Assembly: GCA_910586985.1 (NCBI GenBank) | Contig: CAJUKK010000014.1 | Coordinates: 1-49,309 of the forward strand | DNA: 49,309 bases | Direction of reading: 5' to 3' | From: an uncultured Christensenellaceae bacterium | GTDB lineage: Bacteria; Bacillota; Clostridia; Christensenellales; Borkfalkiaceae | Shown here: positions 30,971 through 40,238 of the stretch, one piece after another | Layout: each line of letters begins with the position of its first letter | How positions within the stretch are numbered: the stretch's first letter is position 1 | The notes under the pieces: model-generated | Database searches by the model: none | What the model was told of the DNA's origin: nothing | What the model saw: only the letters and a program-made list of their open reading frames with translations | Made by a program: the position numbers and the translations under genes

Positions 30971-33049
30971 TCATTTTACGCTGTACAGTAAATCCGTGTA
31001 CGTAGGATACGGCCAATAGTCCGCGGAACACAGTTTCTCCATACCGTCGGCAAGGCGGCGAACCTCGTCCATATCGGGAACGATAACGTGCGCCATTTTC
31101 TGTGCCGACGCCTCTTCGCCTGCGGGCATTTCCGAAAGATCGCGTTCGAGTTTTTTCACCGCTTCCATCATCGCGTCGTTCATACGCGAAAGTTGCTCGA
31201 TGAGCAACACGTCGTAATTGCAGACAGCTCTATCGGAGATCGCGCGCTTTGCACCGACGACCGAACATACTTCGGCAATATATCCGTTGACGCAAGGATA
31301 AATGTCCTGCTTTGCCATCTCCGCCATCGTGAGCGCCTCAACGTTGATAACCTTTACGTACGTTTCGAGCTGGATGTTTGCTCTCGCGATCACCTCTTTT
31401 TCGGTATACACGCCCTGACGCACGAATACGTCGATATTCTCGCGCTTAAAAAATTCGGGAACTGCGTCAGCCGTGTTCTTATTATTGAGAAGTCCCCTTC
31501 TCTCTGCCTCGGGTTCCCAATCGGGGCCGTAACCGTTATAGTTAAAAATAATGCGGTGGTGTTCTTTCAGCAACTTCTCCGTATAACTCTTGCATGCCTT
31601 GGAAAAGTCTTTCGCATCCGAGAGCGCGTTAACCGCCTCGGAGAACGCCTCGGCTGCAATCGTGTTGAGAACGATATTGGGATCGGCGACGCTTGCCATC
31701 GAACCGAGCATGCGGAATTCAAACTTATTGCCTGTAAATGCAAACGGCGACGTTCGGTTACGGTCAGTCGTATCAATGGGGAAAATAGGCGATTCTGGTA
31801 CGCCGATCGATCCGGGCACCGCCTTTTTGGGAACGTACTGCCGACCCAAAACGATGCTGTCTACGATTGCGCCGAGCTGATCTCCGAGATAGACGGAAAT
31901 AATCGCGGGAGGAGCCTCGTTTGCGCCGAGACGGTGGTCGTTCCCTGCCGATGCAACGCACGCGCGCAAAATCCCCTGATATTTATCCACGGCAGAAATC
32001 ACGCAAGCCAGCACGAGCATAAAAAGTTGATTGTTTTCGGGATTTTCTCCGGGATCAAGCAGATTGAGACCGTCGTCCGTCGAGAGCGACCAATTGTTGT
32101 GTTTTCCCGAACCGTTGACTCCCTCAAACGGTTTTTCGTGCAAAAGACAAACGAGACGGTGTTTCTGCGCAATTTTTCTCATCAGCTCCATCGTCAGCTG
32201 ATTGTCGTCCACGGCGACGTTGGAAGTCGTAAACACAGGCGCAAGCTCATGTTGCGCGGGCGCGACTTCGTTATGCTTGGTCTTGGCAAAGATGCCGTAT
32301 TTCCAGAGCGTTTCGTCAAGATCGCGCATAAAATCGGAAATGCGCGTCTTCAAAGCACCGAAATAGTGATCGTCGAGTTCCTGTCCGCGGGAAGGCGGCG
32401 CGCCGAAGAGCGTTCTGCCCGTTAAGATCAGATCCTTTCGCTTTAAATACTCCTCTTCGTCGATGATAAAATACTCCTGTTCCGGCCCGACCGTCGTAAA
32501 AACTTTACGGCAACTAATCCCGAACAGGCGCAAAAGACGCTTTGTCTGCGTGTCAAGCGCGGTCATCGACTTTAAAAGCGGCGCTTTCTTATCGAGCGTT
32601 TCGCCCGTATAAGAAACGAATACCGCAGGAATATAGAGCGTCCCCTCTTTGACAAACACGGGAGAAGTCGGATCCCATGCGGTATAACCGCGCGCAGAAG
32701 AAGTCGTACGCGTTCCGCCCGAAGGAAAGGAAGACGCGTCCGGCTCGCCGACAATGAGACTCTTTCCCGTAAGCTGCATGATCACTTTATCCCCCGAAGA
32801 CTCGATAAAGCTGTCGTGCTTTTCCGCCGTGAGGTTCGTAAGCGGCTGAAACCAGTGAGTATAATGCGTCGCGCCCTTAGAAACCGCCCAATCCTTCATG
32901 GCGTTGGCAACCGCGCTTGCAATGGACGCGTCGAGCGGTTTCCCCTCGTCAATCGTCTTTCTGAGAGATTTGTACACTTCCTTGGGAAGGGAATTTTTCA
33001 TTACCTCGTCGTTAAACACGTTACTGCCGAATAGTTCGGTTATGTTCAT
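30971..33049 (-). CDS. glnN: Glutamine synthetase type III
   Basis: A 692-residue ammonia-assimilating enzyme of the GSIII class, standard length for that family (about 700) and much longer than GSI. N-terminal LPKEVYKSLRKTIDEGKPLD and GATHYTHWFQPLTNLTAEKH are diagnostic. Catalytic-domain motifs include GPEQEYFIIDE, KHNEVAPAQHELAPVF, the nucleotide/glutamate region VNGSGKHNNWSLSTDDGLNL and FRMLGSMASVADPN. The C-terminal helical extension is present. Single gene with a good promoter and a strong terminator. It reports nitrogen assimilation by GSIII, common in gut anaerobes. Confidence 0.97.
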   Translation of the reverse strand: MNITELFGSNVFNDEVMKNSLPKEVYKSLRKTIDEGKPLDASIASAVANAMKDWAVSKGATHYTHWFQPLTNLTAEKHDSFIESSGDKVIMQLTGKSLIVGEPDASSFPSGGTRTTSSARGYTAWDPTSPVFVKEGTLYIPAVFVSYTGETLDKKAPLLKSMTALDTQTKRLLRLFGISCRKVFTTVGPEQEYFIIDEEEYLKRKDLILTGRTLFGAPPSRGQELDDHYFGALKTRISDFMRDLDETLWKYGIFAKTKHNEVAPAQHELAPVFTTSNVAVDDNQLTMELMRKIAQKHRLVCLLHEKPFEGVNGSGKHNNWSLSTDDGLNLLDPGENPENNQLFMLVLACVISAVDKYQGILRACVASAGNDHRLGANEAPPAIISVYLGDQLGAIVDSIVLGRQYVPKKAVPGSIGVPESPIFPIDTTDRNRTSPFAFTGNKFEFRMLGSMASVADPNIVLNTIAAEAFSEAVNALSDAKDFSKACKSYTEKLLKEHHRIIFNYNGYGPDWEPEAERRGLLNNKNTADAVPEFFKRENIDVFVRQGVYTEKEVIARANIQLETYVKVINVEALTMAEMAKQDIYPCVNGYIAEVCSVVGAKRAISDRAVCNYDVLLIEQLSRMNDAMMEAVKKLERDLSEMPAGEEASAQKMAHVIVPDMDEVRRLADGMEKLCSADYWPYPTYTDLLYSVK

Positions 33050-33128
33050 AAGAGACGCTCCTTATTATATTAATCTTCTTTTGAAAATAAATTTTCGCGC
33101 GCATGGCAACGCGCCTTACAACGGCATT

Positions 33129-33157
33129 ATTATATGATTTTTTTTTGTATAAGTCAA
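33129..33157 (-). promoter_or_regulatory. Promoter of glnN
   Basis: Minus-strand -35 TTGACT (33152-33157), 17 bp including a run of nine A residues, -10 TATAAT (33129-33134). The leader is about 75 nt. Confidence 0.75.
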
Positions 33158-33281
33158 ATAAAACTTCGCCTTTTTCATGCTTTCACTGTCTATTGAAATA
33201 ATAATATAAAATATAAGCGAAATTTATACATCTGATATTTGCAGTTTTATTTTTACTTAATAACAACGGAACAAGAAATAA

Positions 33282-33313
33282 AAAAGCGTCCGACAAATTT
33301 ACGGACGCTTTAA
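33282..33313 (-). terminator. Terminator of the lipoprotein gene
   Basis: A 10-bp stem (AAAGCGTCCG / CGGACGCTTT) with a 9-nt loop, followed on the minus strand by TTTTTTATTT. Confidence 0.85.
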
Positions 33314-33326
33314 CTCATTCGTAATG

Positions 33327-33965
33327 TTACAGTCGGTAAACTTCGCAGACGTTCACCTCGCCGTAATTGCAACCGATTACGGTACTGTCAAAACCTTTCG
33401 CCTGTAAATTTCCCGAAAGAATCTGTAAATCAGGCGTTGCGTGATCGGGTTCGTCCTTAAAATCAAGTCCCCCTTTCTGCGTTTTCTGCATAAGAAAATC
33501 TTTTTCTACCGAAGTCAGCGGAAAACATAAAAACGCGAATCCCTGCACCGTACCTGCCGCGCCGTTTAAATTCAGATTACAACTGAGACGGTTTGTCAGA
33601 CTCGTATCCAAACGATCGCGACGTCCGTTAAACCCGTAGGTCAAGGAAACCGCCGACTCCCCGTCCGACGATCTTTCCGCGCTGAATACGCCCAAATCCG
33701 CCAATCTCCAGTCTAGCATATCCAATTTGAGCAGCACGACCAGATATCCGGATTCTGCGTTTCCGATAATTTCCCCATCAAATTCAATGCTGTCCGCAAC
33801 GACGATCTCTCTCAGACAAAACGTCCCGTTCGCCGTCTCCGCATCTTTACCGACGACTACCTTTAAACGACGTTTGCCCTCCCCGCCGAACGGATCTCCC
33901 GCGCAACCGAATAAAGCAACCGCCGCGAAAAGAAAAACGGCGAAAGCAGTTAAAAACCTCTTCAT
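33327..33965 (-). CDS. Secreted lipoprotein of unknown function
   Basis: A 212-residue protein with a clear lipoprotein signal peptide: Lys-Arg at residues 2-3, a hydrophobic core and lipobox LFGC with the modified Cys at about residue 21. The mature part is beta-rich with alternating strands (FDGEIIGNAESGYLVVLLKL, SAVSLTYGFNGRRDRLDTSL), suggesting an immunoglobulin-like or DUF4352-type fold. I do not recognise a named family. Single gene with a promoter and a terminator, divergent from PFOR. Confidence 0.75.
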   Translation of the reverse strand: MKRFLTAFAVFLFAAVALFGCAGDPFGGEGKRRLKVVVGKDAETANGTFCLREIVVADSIEFDGEIIGNAESGYLVVLLKLDMLDWRLADLGVFSAERSSDGESAVSLTYGFNGRRDRLDTSLTNRLSCNLNLNGAAGTVQGFAFLCFPLTSVEKDFLMQKTQKGGLDFKDEPDHATPDLQILSGNLQAKGFDSTVIGCNYGEVNVCEVYRL

Positions 33966-34004
33966 TTTTTTACTCGTTATAAAATTTTCGCTATCGCTTT
34001 TATT

Positions 34005-34033
34005 ACTGTATCATATTTTTTATATACTGTCAA
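34005..34033 (-). promoter_or_regulatory. Promoter of the lipoprotein gene
   Basis: Minus-strand -35 TTGACA (34028-34033), 17 bp, -10 TACAGT (34005-34010). Confidence 0.65.
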
Positions 34034-34158
34034 CTTCTCGCCCGACCTTTGAAAAAGTTTATATACGTCAAGATCGCGCTAAATATTTTACAATCATAAC
34101 TTTTACTTGTTTTTATCGAAAAATTACCCGCATGGGACAAGTTTTTTGCGTTTGTATA

Positions 34159-34187
34159 TTGACTTTATTAAAAAATAATTATATAAT
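34159..34187 (+). promoter_or_regulatory. Promoter of the PFOR gene
   Basis: -35 TTGACT (34159-34164), 17 bp AT-only spacer, -10 TATAAT (34182-34187). The leader is about 70 nt with TGGAGG before the ATG. Confidence 0.8.
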
Positions 34188-34266
34188 AGAAAACGGCGGC
34201 GGAAAGACGGCGTTCTTTTGGCTTGCCCATAACACAAAAAAATATTATTTTAATGGAGGTTCTTAG

Positions 34267-37200
34267 ATGACTAAGATGACAATCGACGGCAATACAGCCG
34301 CCTCGCACGTTGCTTATGCGTTTTCCGAAGTAGCGGCGATCTACCCCATCACCCCTTCTTCCCCTATGGCTGAATCGGCGGATGAATGGGCGACACAGGG
34401 CAGACTCAACATGTGGGGGCAGAAACTCCGCATTGCGGAAATGCAGTCGGAGGGCGGCGCGGCAGGCGCCGTGCACGGTTCGCTCTCCGCCGGCGCGCTC
34501 ACGACAACGTATACCGCATCGCAGGGCTTGCTCCTCATGATCCCCAATATGTATAAGATCTCGGGCGAACTTCTGCCCATGGTCATGCACGTTTCGGCGC
34601 GCGCGATTGCGGCGCATTCGCTGAATATCTTCGGAGACCATGCCGACGTAATGGCTTGCCGCCAGACGGGTTTTGCGATGATCGCAGGCTGTTCCGTACA
34701 GGAAGTTATGGATCTCGCGCTCGTTGCGCATCTTTCGACGCTTCGTTCCCGCGTTCCCTTTATCAACTTCTTCGACGGATTCAGAACCTCCCACGAAGTG
34801 AGCAAGATCGACGCGATCGATTATGCGGAAATGAAGGCGATCTTCGATAAGAAAGGACTCGGAAAGGACGTTGCGGAATTCAAGTCGCGCGCGCTCAATC
34901 CCGAACACCCCGTACAGCGCGGCACGGCGCAGAACGGCGACACCTACTTCCAGAACAGAGAGACGGCAAACAGCTACTACAACGCAACTCCCGCAATCGT
35001 TCAGGAAATGATGGACGAAGTTTCCGCTTTAACGGGCAGAAATTATCACCTCTTCGACTACGTAGGACACCCTAAGGCAGAGGAAGTGATCGTAATTATG
35101 GGTTCGGGCGCGGAGACGGTGGAAGAGAGCATCAACAAGCTCAACGCGCAAGGCAAAAAGTACGGTCTTGTCAAAGTCCGCCTGTACCGTCCTTTCGTCA
35201 CCGACGCATTCGTTGCGGCGATTCCCAAGACGTGCAAAAAAATTGCCGTACTCGACAGAACAAAAGAACCCGGCTCTTTGGGCGAACCTCTCTACCTCGA
35301 CGTATGCACCGCGCTCCTTGAAAAGGGACTTAAAAATATCGACGTTGTCGGCGGAAGATACGGACTCGGCTCCAAAGAATTCAATCCTTCGATGGTGCTT
35401 TCCGTTTACAAGAATCTCGAGAGCAAATCGCCGAAGAACCACTTTACCGTGGGCATTTACGAGGACGTTACGAATACGTCTCTCGACTTCTCGGAAAAAT
35501 TCGACGCTGCGCCCGCAGGCTCGACTTCGTGCAAATTCTACGGACTCGGCTCGGACGGAACGGTCGGCGCGAACAAGAACTCGATCAAGATCATCGGCGA
35601 CCATACCGACATGTACGCGCAGGCATATTTCTTCTATGATTCCAAAAAATCGGGCGGAATCACGGTATCCCATCTCAGATTCGGTAAAACGCCTATTCAA
35701 AGCGAATACCTCATCGACTCGGCGGACTTCATCGCCTGCCATAATCCCTCCTACATCATCCGCTACGATATGACGAGCGATCTGAAAGACGGCGGAGCGT
35801 TTCTCCTCAACGCGCCTTGGACGACGGTGGAGGAGCTTGAGGCAAACCTCCCTGCAAAGGTTAAAAACGCGCTTGCAAAAAAACACGCCAATCTCTATGT
35901 TATCGACGCAATCTCGATTGCGGCAAAACTCGGTTTGCGCGGCAGAACGAATACCATTCTGCAATCGGCGTTCTTCCTCATAAACGAACAGATCATGCCC
36001 TATGCGGATGCAGTCGAACTTATGAAGAAGATGGCGTACAAGTCCTTCGCAAGAAAGGGCGACGCGATCGTTCAGATGAACTATAACGCGATCGATTCGG
36101 CAAAAGAAAACCTCATCAAGATCGATATTCCCGCATCGTGGGCAACGACTACGGAAGGCGCGAACATGATCGAACTTGCAGACAACGAATACTTCAGAAA
36201 CGTCGTTGCTCCCATCCTTGCGCTCGAAGGAGACAAACTTCCCTCCTCCGCATTCAATGCAGACGGTTCCGTCCCCACAGGCACAACGAAGTATGAAAAG
36301 CGCGGCGTCGCCGTCATGGTACCGAAGTGGATTAAGGAAAACTGTATCCAATGCAACCAGTGCTCCTTTGTCTGCCCGCACGCATGCATTCGCCCCGCTC
36401 TTGTAGCAAACGGCGCGGATAAACCCGAAAATTTCGAAACGAAACCCGCAACCGGCGTAGCTAGCTATGAATTCAGAATGCAGGTATCCCCGCTCGACTG
36501 TATGGGTTGCGGCGTTTGCGCAGAAGTCTGCCCCGGCATGAAGGGAAATAAGGCGCTCGTTATGACGCCGTTTGCAGAACTTGAAGAAGTCGAGGCGAAG
36601 AACTGGGAATACGCTGTTGAACTCCCCGAAGTCGACCTTTCCGCAATCAAGATGGGCGACGTGAAGAAATCACAGTTTACCCCCTCCCTCTTCGAATTCT
36701 CGGGCGCATGCGCAGGCTGCGGCGAAACCCCTTACGTAAAGGTTCTGACTCAGCTCTTCGGCGATCGCATGATCGTTGCAAACGCTACGGGTTGTTCCTC
36801 CATCTACGGCGGTTCCTCCCCTACCTGCCCCTATACGACCAACAAACAGGGTCACGGTCCCGCTTGGGCAAACTCCCTGTTCGAGGACAACGCAGAGTTT
36901 GGATTCGGTATGAATCTCGCATATAAAGCAAGAAGAGAAGCAATCAGAGAAAAGGTTGCAAAACTTGCCGATATGTGGAAAGAATGGGCGGAAGGCAAAG
37001 CGGCATGCGAAGCTTGGATCAACGGCATGGACGACGCGGAGGCAAGCAAGACCGCGGCAAAAGAGCTGATCGCGCGCATTGAAGAATGCAAAAACTGCGG
37101 CTGCGAATGCGACGCGCTTGAAAAAGAAATCTATGCGGATAAGGACTGCCTCGTCAAAAAATCCTTCTGGATCATCGGCGGAGACGGTTGGGCTTACGAT

Positions 37201-37803
37201 ATCGGTTACGGCGGTCTCGATCACGTACTTGCAAGCGGCGAGGACGTCAACGTGCTCGTGCTCGACACCGAAGTTTACTCCAACACGGGCGGTCAGGCTA
37301 GTAAGTCCACCCCCATCGGCGCGGTTGCAAAATTCGCATCGAGCGGAAAACGTATCAAAAAGAAGGATCTCGGTATGATCGCGGCAAGCTACGGCTACGT
37401 GTACGTTGCACAGTGCGCAATGGGTTCGAATCAAACGCAACTCGTTAAGGCGCTCAAAGAAGCCGAAGCTTATCACGGACCGTCGCTGATTATCTGCTAC
37501 GCTCCTTGCATCAATCACGGCATCAACATGACGAAGTCGCAGAGCGAACAGAAGAATGCGGTCGACTGCGGATATTGGCACCTGTACCGTTACAACCCCG
37601 TTCTTGCGGAACAGGGCGAAAATCCTTTCACGCTCGATTCGAAAGATCCTACGGGAGACTATCAGGCATTCATTTTGGGGGAAACGCGTTACGCATCGCT
37701 CAAAAAGACGCAGCCCGAACTCGCGGACGAACTCTTCAAAAAGACGGAAGAGAGCTCCAAACAGCGCCTTGCAGGCTACAAGAAAATGGCCGGCAAAGAG
37801 TAA
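34267..37803 (+). CDS. nifJ: Pyruvate:ferredoxin (flavodoxin) oxidoreductase
   Basis: A 1178-residue single-chain PFOR that oxidises pyruvate to acetyl-CoA and CO2 and reduces ferredoxin, the central step of clostridial fermentation. Pyruvate-binding domain I starts at YPITPSSPMAES (about 26), domain II follows near 250-400, and the 2[4Fe-4S] ferredoxin domain has CIQCNQCSFVCPHAC (from about 693) and CMGCGVCAEVCPGM (from about 745). The proximal cluster starts at CAGCGETPY (about 815). The TPP-binding region is GGDGWAYDIGYGG to YSNTGGQASKST (about 970-1020). A small Cys-rich stretch CKNCGCEC occurs near 942. Complete, with strong signals at both ends. Confidence 0.98.
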   Translation: MTKMTIDGNTAASHVAYAFSEVAAIYPITPSSPMAESADEWATQGRLNMWGQKLRIAEMQSEGGAAGAVHGSLSAGALTTTYTASQGLLLMIPNMYKISGELLPMVMHVSARAIAAHSLNIFGDHADVMACRQTGFAMIAGCSVQEVMDLALVAHLSTLRSRVPFINFFDGFRTSHEVSKIDAIDYAEMKAIFDKKGLGKDVAEFKSRALNPEHPVQRGTAQNGDTYFQNRETANSYYNATPAIVQEMMDEVSALTGRNYHLFDYVGHPKAEEVIVIMGSGAETVEESINKLNAQGKKYGLVKVRLYRPFVTDAFVAAIPKTCKKIAVLDRTKEPGSLGEPLYLDVCTALLEKGLKNIDVVGGRYGLGSKEFNPSMVLSVYKNLESKSPKNHFTVGIYEDVTNTSLDFSEKFDAAPAGSTSCKFYGLGSDGTVGANKNSIKIIGDHTDMYAQAYFFYDSKKSGGITVSHLRFGKTPIQSEYLIDSADFIACHNPSYIIRYDMTSDLKDGGAFLLNAPWTTVEELEANLPAKVKNALAKKHANLYVIDAISIAAKLGLRGRTNTILQSAFFLINEQIMPYADAVELMKKMAYKSFARKGDAIVQMNYNAIDSAKENLIKIDIPASWATTTEGANMIELADNEYFRNVVAPILALEGDKLPSSAFNADGSVPTGTTKYEKRGVAVMVPKWIKENCIQCNQCSFVCPHACIRPALVANGADKPENFETKPATGVASYEFRMQVSPLDCMGCGVCAEVCPGMKGNKALVMTPFAELEEVEAKNWEYAVELPEVDLSAIKMGDVKKSQFTPSLFEFSGACAGCGETPYVKVLTQLFGDRMIVANATGCSSIYGGSSPTCPYTTNKQGHGPAWANSLFEDNAEFGFGMNLAYKARREAIREKVAKLADMWKEWAEGKAACEAWINGMDDAEASKTAAKELIARIEECKNCGCECDALEKEIYADKDCLVKKSFWIIGGDGWAYDIGYGGLDHVLASGEDVNVLVLDTEVYSNTGGQASKSTPIGAVAKFASSGKRIKKKDLGMIAASYGYVYVAQCAMGSNQTQLVKALKEAEAYHGPSLIICYAPCINHGINMTKSQSEQKNAVDCGYWHLYRYNPVLAEQGENPFTLDSKDPTGDYQAFILGETRYASLKKTQPELADELFKKTEESSKQRLAGYKKMAGKE

Positions 37804-37814
37804 TTGAGGCAAAC

Positions 37815-37847
37815 AAAAAATCGGCTGAGAAATCAGCCGATTTTTTT
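37815..37847 (+). terminator. Terminator of the PFOR gene
   Basis: A 14-bp stem (AAAAAATCGGCTGA / TCAGCCGATTTTTT) with loop GAAA. It is bidirectional and also serves the convergent ribokinase gene. Confidence 0.9.
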
Positions 37848-37885
37848 ATCTGAAAAATTATAAGTGTAAAACATTCTCATTGGAA

Positions 37886-38761
37886 TTACAAAACTTCCTC
37901 TCTCGTCGGAATCGAGACCATTGCGCCTCGTCTTGTAACCGTGATGCCCGCCGCGCGCGATGCAAACGACATGGCGTCTGCAATCTTAACTCCCCGCGCA
38001 AGCTCCGCCGCCAATGCTCCGCAATAGGTATCACCTGCGCCCGTCGTATCAACTACCGCACCCATATTGCAACATGGAACTTCGATACGTTCACGCGCCG
38101 AAACGTACAGCGACCCTTTCTCCCCGAGCGTCACAAGCACCGCACCCGCACCGAGGCGTAGAAGTTCGACGATGCCCTCTTCCAAATCATCCTTCCCGCT
38201 GAGAAGTTTTAATTCTTTGCGGTTAGGCGTAATAAGATCGGCGTACATGACCGCACCGCGCGCCTCGCTGCGGGCGGGAGCAGGATTGAACATGGTAAAC
38301 AGTCCCCTACTCTTTGCAAGCTTTAACGCCTTAATCACGCCGTCAATCGGCGTTTCACACTGCGTCATAAAAATGTCGTCCGCCGCCGCGTGCGACAAAA
38401 GATTTTCTGCGTCCAAAACGCCTGTTTCGCTGTTCGCGCCTTCGTGCAAAAGTATGCGGTTATCGCCGTCGATCACGGTAATGAGAGCCGCTCCCGTCAA
38501 AGCATCCGTACGGCGGACGTAAGAAGTATCGACACGGCGGAGACTGTTTATCAACAAATCACCGAACGCGTCTTTACCGACGCAACCTGCCATTTTAACA
38601 TTTCCGCCGAGCGCGGCTGCGGCATAAGCCTGATTCGCGCCCTTTCCGCCTGCCGTCATCATAAAATCGCTGCCTTTCAGCGTCTCACCCGATTCGGGCA
38701 TGTACGGCGCTCGGATCGTCAGATCGATATTTAAACTTCCAAGCAAATAGATATTTTTCAT
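37886..38761 (-). CDS. rbsK: Ribokinase (PfkB family)
   Basis: A 291-residue sugar kinase. N-terminal LLGSLNIDLTIRAPYMPESG, the substrate-site Gly-Gly-Lys-Gly-Ala-Asn-Gln motif in MMTAGGKGANQAYAAAALGG, and the C-terminal ATP and anion-hole motif VDTTGAGDTYCGALAAELA with the catalytic Asp. The N-terminal motif is that of ribokinase rather than fructokinase. No ribose transporter or other pentose gene is near. Follows a terminator that separates it from the DUF1858 gene. Converges on PFOR. Confidence 0.9.
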   Translation of the reverse strand: MKNIYLLGSLNIDLTIRAPYMPESGETLKGSDFMMTAGGKGANQAYAAAALGGNVKMAGCVGKDAFGDLLINSLRRVDTSYVRRTDALTGAALITVIDGDNRILLHEGANSETGVLDAENLLSHAAADDIFMTQCETPIDGVIKALKLAKSRGLFTMFNPAPARSEARGAVMYADLITPNRKELKLLSGKDDLEEGIVELLRLGAGAVLVTLGEKGSLYVSARERIEVPCCNMGAVVDTTGAGDTYCGALAAELARGVKIADAMSFASRAAGITVTRRGAMVSIPTREEVL

Positions 38762-38775
38762 CTTGACCCCGCTAT

Positions 38776-38801
38776 GAAAAAAAGCCGCTTTACACGACTT
38801 T
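38776..38801 (-). terminator. Terminator of the DUF1858 gene
   Basis: A 7-bp stem (AAAGTCG / CGGCTTT, one G-T pair) followed by TTTTTT on the minus strand, between the DUF1858 and rbsK genes. Confidence 0.6.
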
Positions 38802-38869
38802 TATCACTTGTTAAACGCTACTTTTTAAATAATTTGCTCTATGATGTTTCAGATAAATATCCGGAACAA

Positions 38870-39070
38870 TTATTCCACGCCTGCGTTGAGCTTTGAGAGC
38901 AATGATTCGAGATCCTCACCGTGCACGGCAACCGCCTCGGCAATCGTCTCTCCGTGCGCCATTGCGCAACCGATGCAGTGCATTCCCGTCGCAAGCAGAA
39001 TTTCCGCAGCGTTGGGATTGAGTTCAAGACATTCGGAAATGAGCGTATCCGCCGTAATCTTTTTTGCCAT
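38870..39070 (-). CDS. DUF1858 redox-disulfide domain protein
   Basis: Sixty-six residues from the ATG at 39070 (MAKKITADTLISECLELNPN), which has AAAGGAG upstream. The longer in-frame start is rejected. The body reads AAEILLATGMHCIGCAMAHG then ETIAEAVAVHGEDLESLL, i.e. the hybrid-cluster-protein-associated redox disulfide domain with its C-x-x-C. Members are small, occur in anaerobes and are thought to handle disulfide exchange. It lies between YitT and ribokinase with its own terminator. Its partner is unknown. Confidence 0.88.
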   Translation of the reverse strand: MAKKITADTLISECLELNPNAAEILLATGMHCIGCAMAHGETIAEAVAVHGEDLESLLSKLNAGVE

Positions 39071-39142
39071 AATCTTCTCCTTTAATTTTCTTTCACTTTT
39101 ATTGTACCGCAAACTCATGCCTTTTAAGCGAAAATTTATCGG

Positions 39143-40045
39143 TTATTTCAAAAATTTTCCGAAAACCTCGGACGTAGACGAAAAATACGCAAAGGTATCG
39201 GGATGGCTTTTAATAATTTTTTGCAATTCGGCAATCTGACGTTTACGGATGAGACAAACAAGCACGCTTCTGCCTTCGTGCGAATACATGCCTTCCGCCG
39301 CAATTCTCGTTACGCCGTGATGAAGCTTTTGCATGATTTCATTGGAGAGCGTTTCGGGATCGTTGGTAACGATTTCAAACTTATATGCCGTTTTAAAACC
39401 TTGCATGATCGCATCGCACGTTTTACTCGTCACAAACAGGGAGACGAGCGCAAGAAGCACGGGATCGAGCTTAACCGTAAAACTCGCGCCCTGATTGTAT
39501 ACAAAGAACGATGCTAATACCACGCACGCGTCAAACGCAGACGTAAGCGCGCTCACGCTGATATTGCGGTATTTCTTATTGACAAGGCTCGCAAGCACGG
39601 TTGTCCCGCCCGAAGTCCCGCAGCATTTAAGCATAACTGCAAGCGCCGCCCCGAGCAAAATCCCGCCAGCGATCGCCGCTAAAAATGCATATTCGGGTTT
39701 ATAGATAATTTTTTCGATATGCGGAATATAATCGAGCACGATCAACAGTCCCGACGTCAAGAGCATAGACGCTGTGGATATGATCGCCTGACGCTTTCCG
39801 AGCAGGAAAAACGCCACAAAAAACAGCGGGATATTCAACATAAGTAAATACCATCCCGAATTGAGCGGCGTTGCATATTCAAGCAGAACGGCAATGCCGT
39901 TAATTCCACCCGGCGCAAACTCATTCGGCGTAACGAACATGTAAATCGCAAATGCTCTGACAATACCCGACACGAGAACGGGTAAAACAGAGGATACAAA
40001 CCCTCTCAGTAAAATTCCCCAAACTGCTTTGGCGCGTTGATTCAT
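39143..40045 (-). CDS. YitT family membrane protein (DUF161/DUF2179)
   Basis: About 300 residues from the ATG at 40045. The in-frame ATG at 40105 lies inside the -35 element of the promoter and is excluded. Five to six hydrophobic segments in the first 200 residues with the family motifs FVTPNEFAPGGINGIAVLLE and GAALAVMLKCCGTSGGTTVL, then a C-terminal cytoplasmic DUF2179 domain (FEIVTNDPETLSNEIMQKLH, GVTRIAAEGMYSHEGRSVLV). The family is abundant in Firmicutes and of unknown transport role. Single gene. Confidence 0.9.
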   Translation of the reverse strand: MNQRAKAVWGILLRGFVSSVLPVLVSGIVRAFAIYMFVTPNEFAPGGINGIAVLLEYATPLNSGWYLLMLNIPLFFVAFFLLGKRQAIISTASMLLTSGLLIVLDYIPHIEKIIYKPEYAFLAAIAGGILLGAALAVMLKCCGTSGGTTVLASLVNKKYRNISVSALTSAFDACVVLASFFVYNQGASFTVKLDPVLLALVSLFVTSKTCDAIMQGFKTAYKFEIVTNDPETLSNEIMQKLHHGVTRIAAEGMYSHEGRSVLVCLIRKRQIAELQKIIKSHPDTFAYFSSTSEVFGKFLK

Positions 40046-40076
40046 CTTCCACTCTCTCAACTGTGATACTACAATC

Positions 40077-40105
40077 ATGATAACATGAAGTAATAAAAAT
40101 TTCAA
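40077..40105 (-). promoter_or_regulatory. Promoter of the YitT gene
   Basis: Minus-strand -35 TTGAAA (40100-40105), 17 bp, -10 TATCAT (40077-40082). Confidence 0.65.
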
Positions 40106-40199
40106 CCCTTTTCCCGAGAATTTTTTAAATTCGCGTTAAAAAGATCAAACCAAAATTTACTATCATCTCATCACGCTTACATTTATCCGCACCGTAAAA

Positions 40200-40225
40200 A
40201 ATAAGCGGGGTTCAATACCCCGCTC
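40200..40225 (-). terminator. Terminator of the rubrerythrin gene
   Basis: An 8-bp stem (AGCGGGGT / ACCCCGCT) with a 5-nt loop, followed by TATTTTTTA on the minus strand. Confidence 0.8.
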
Positions 40226-40238
40226 TGATACCGAAAAA

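Noticed and set aside
33050..33326. A possible riboswitch in the glnN upstream region.
   Set aside because: The region is AT-rich and contains a clear promoter and the neighbouring terminator. No conserved glutamine-riboswitch-like core or strong helix was seen.
35029..36381. A 450-codon open frame on the minus strand inside PFOR, and similar frames opposite glnN, msmX and the 758-residue gene.
   Set aside because: Antisense frames of long GC-biased genes; composition is that of a shadow and the plus-strand products are certain.
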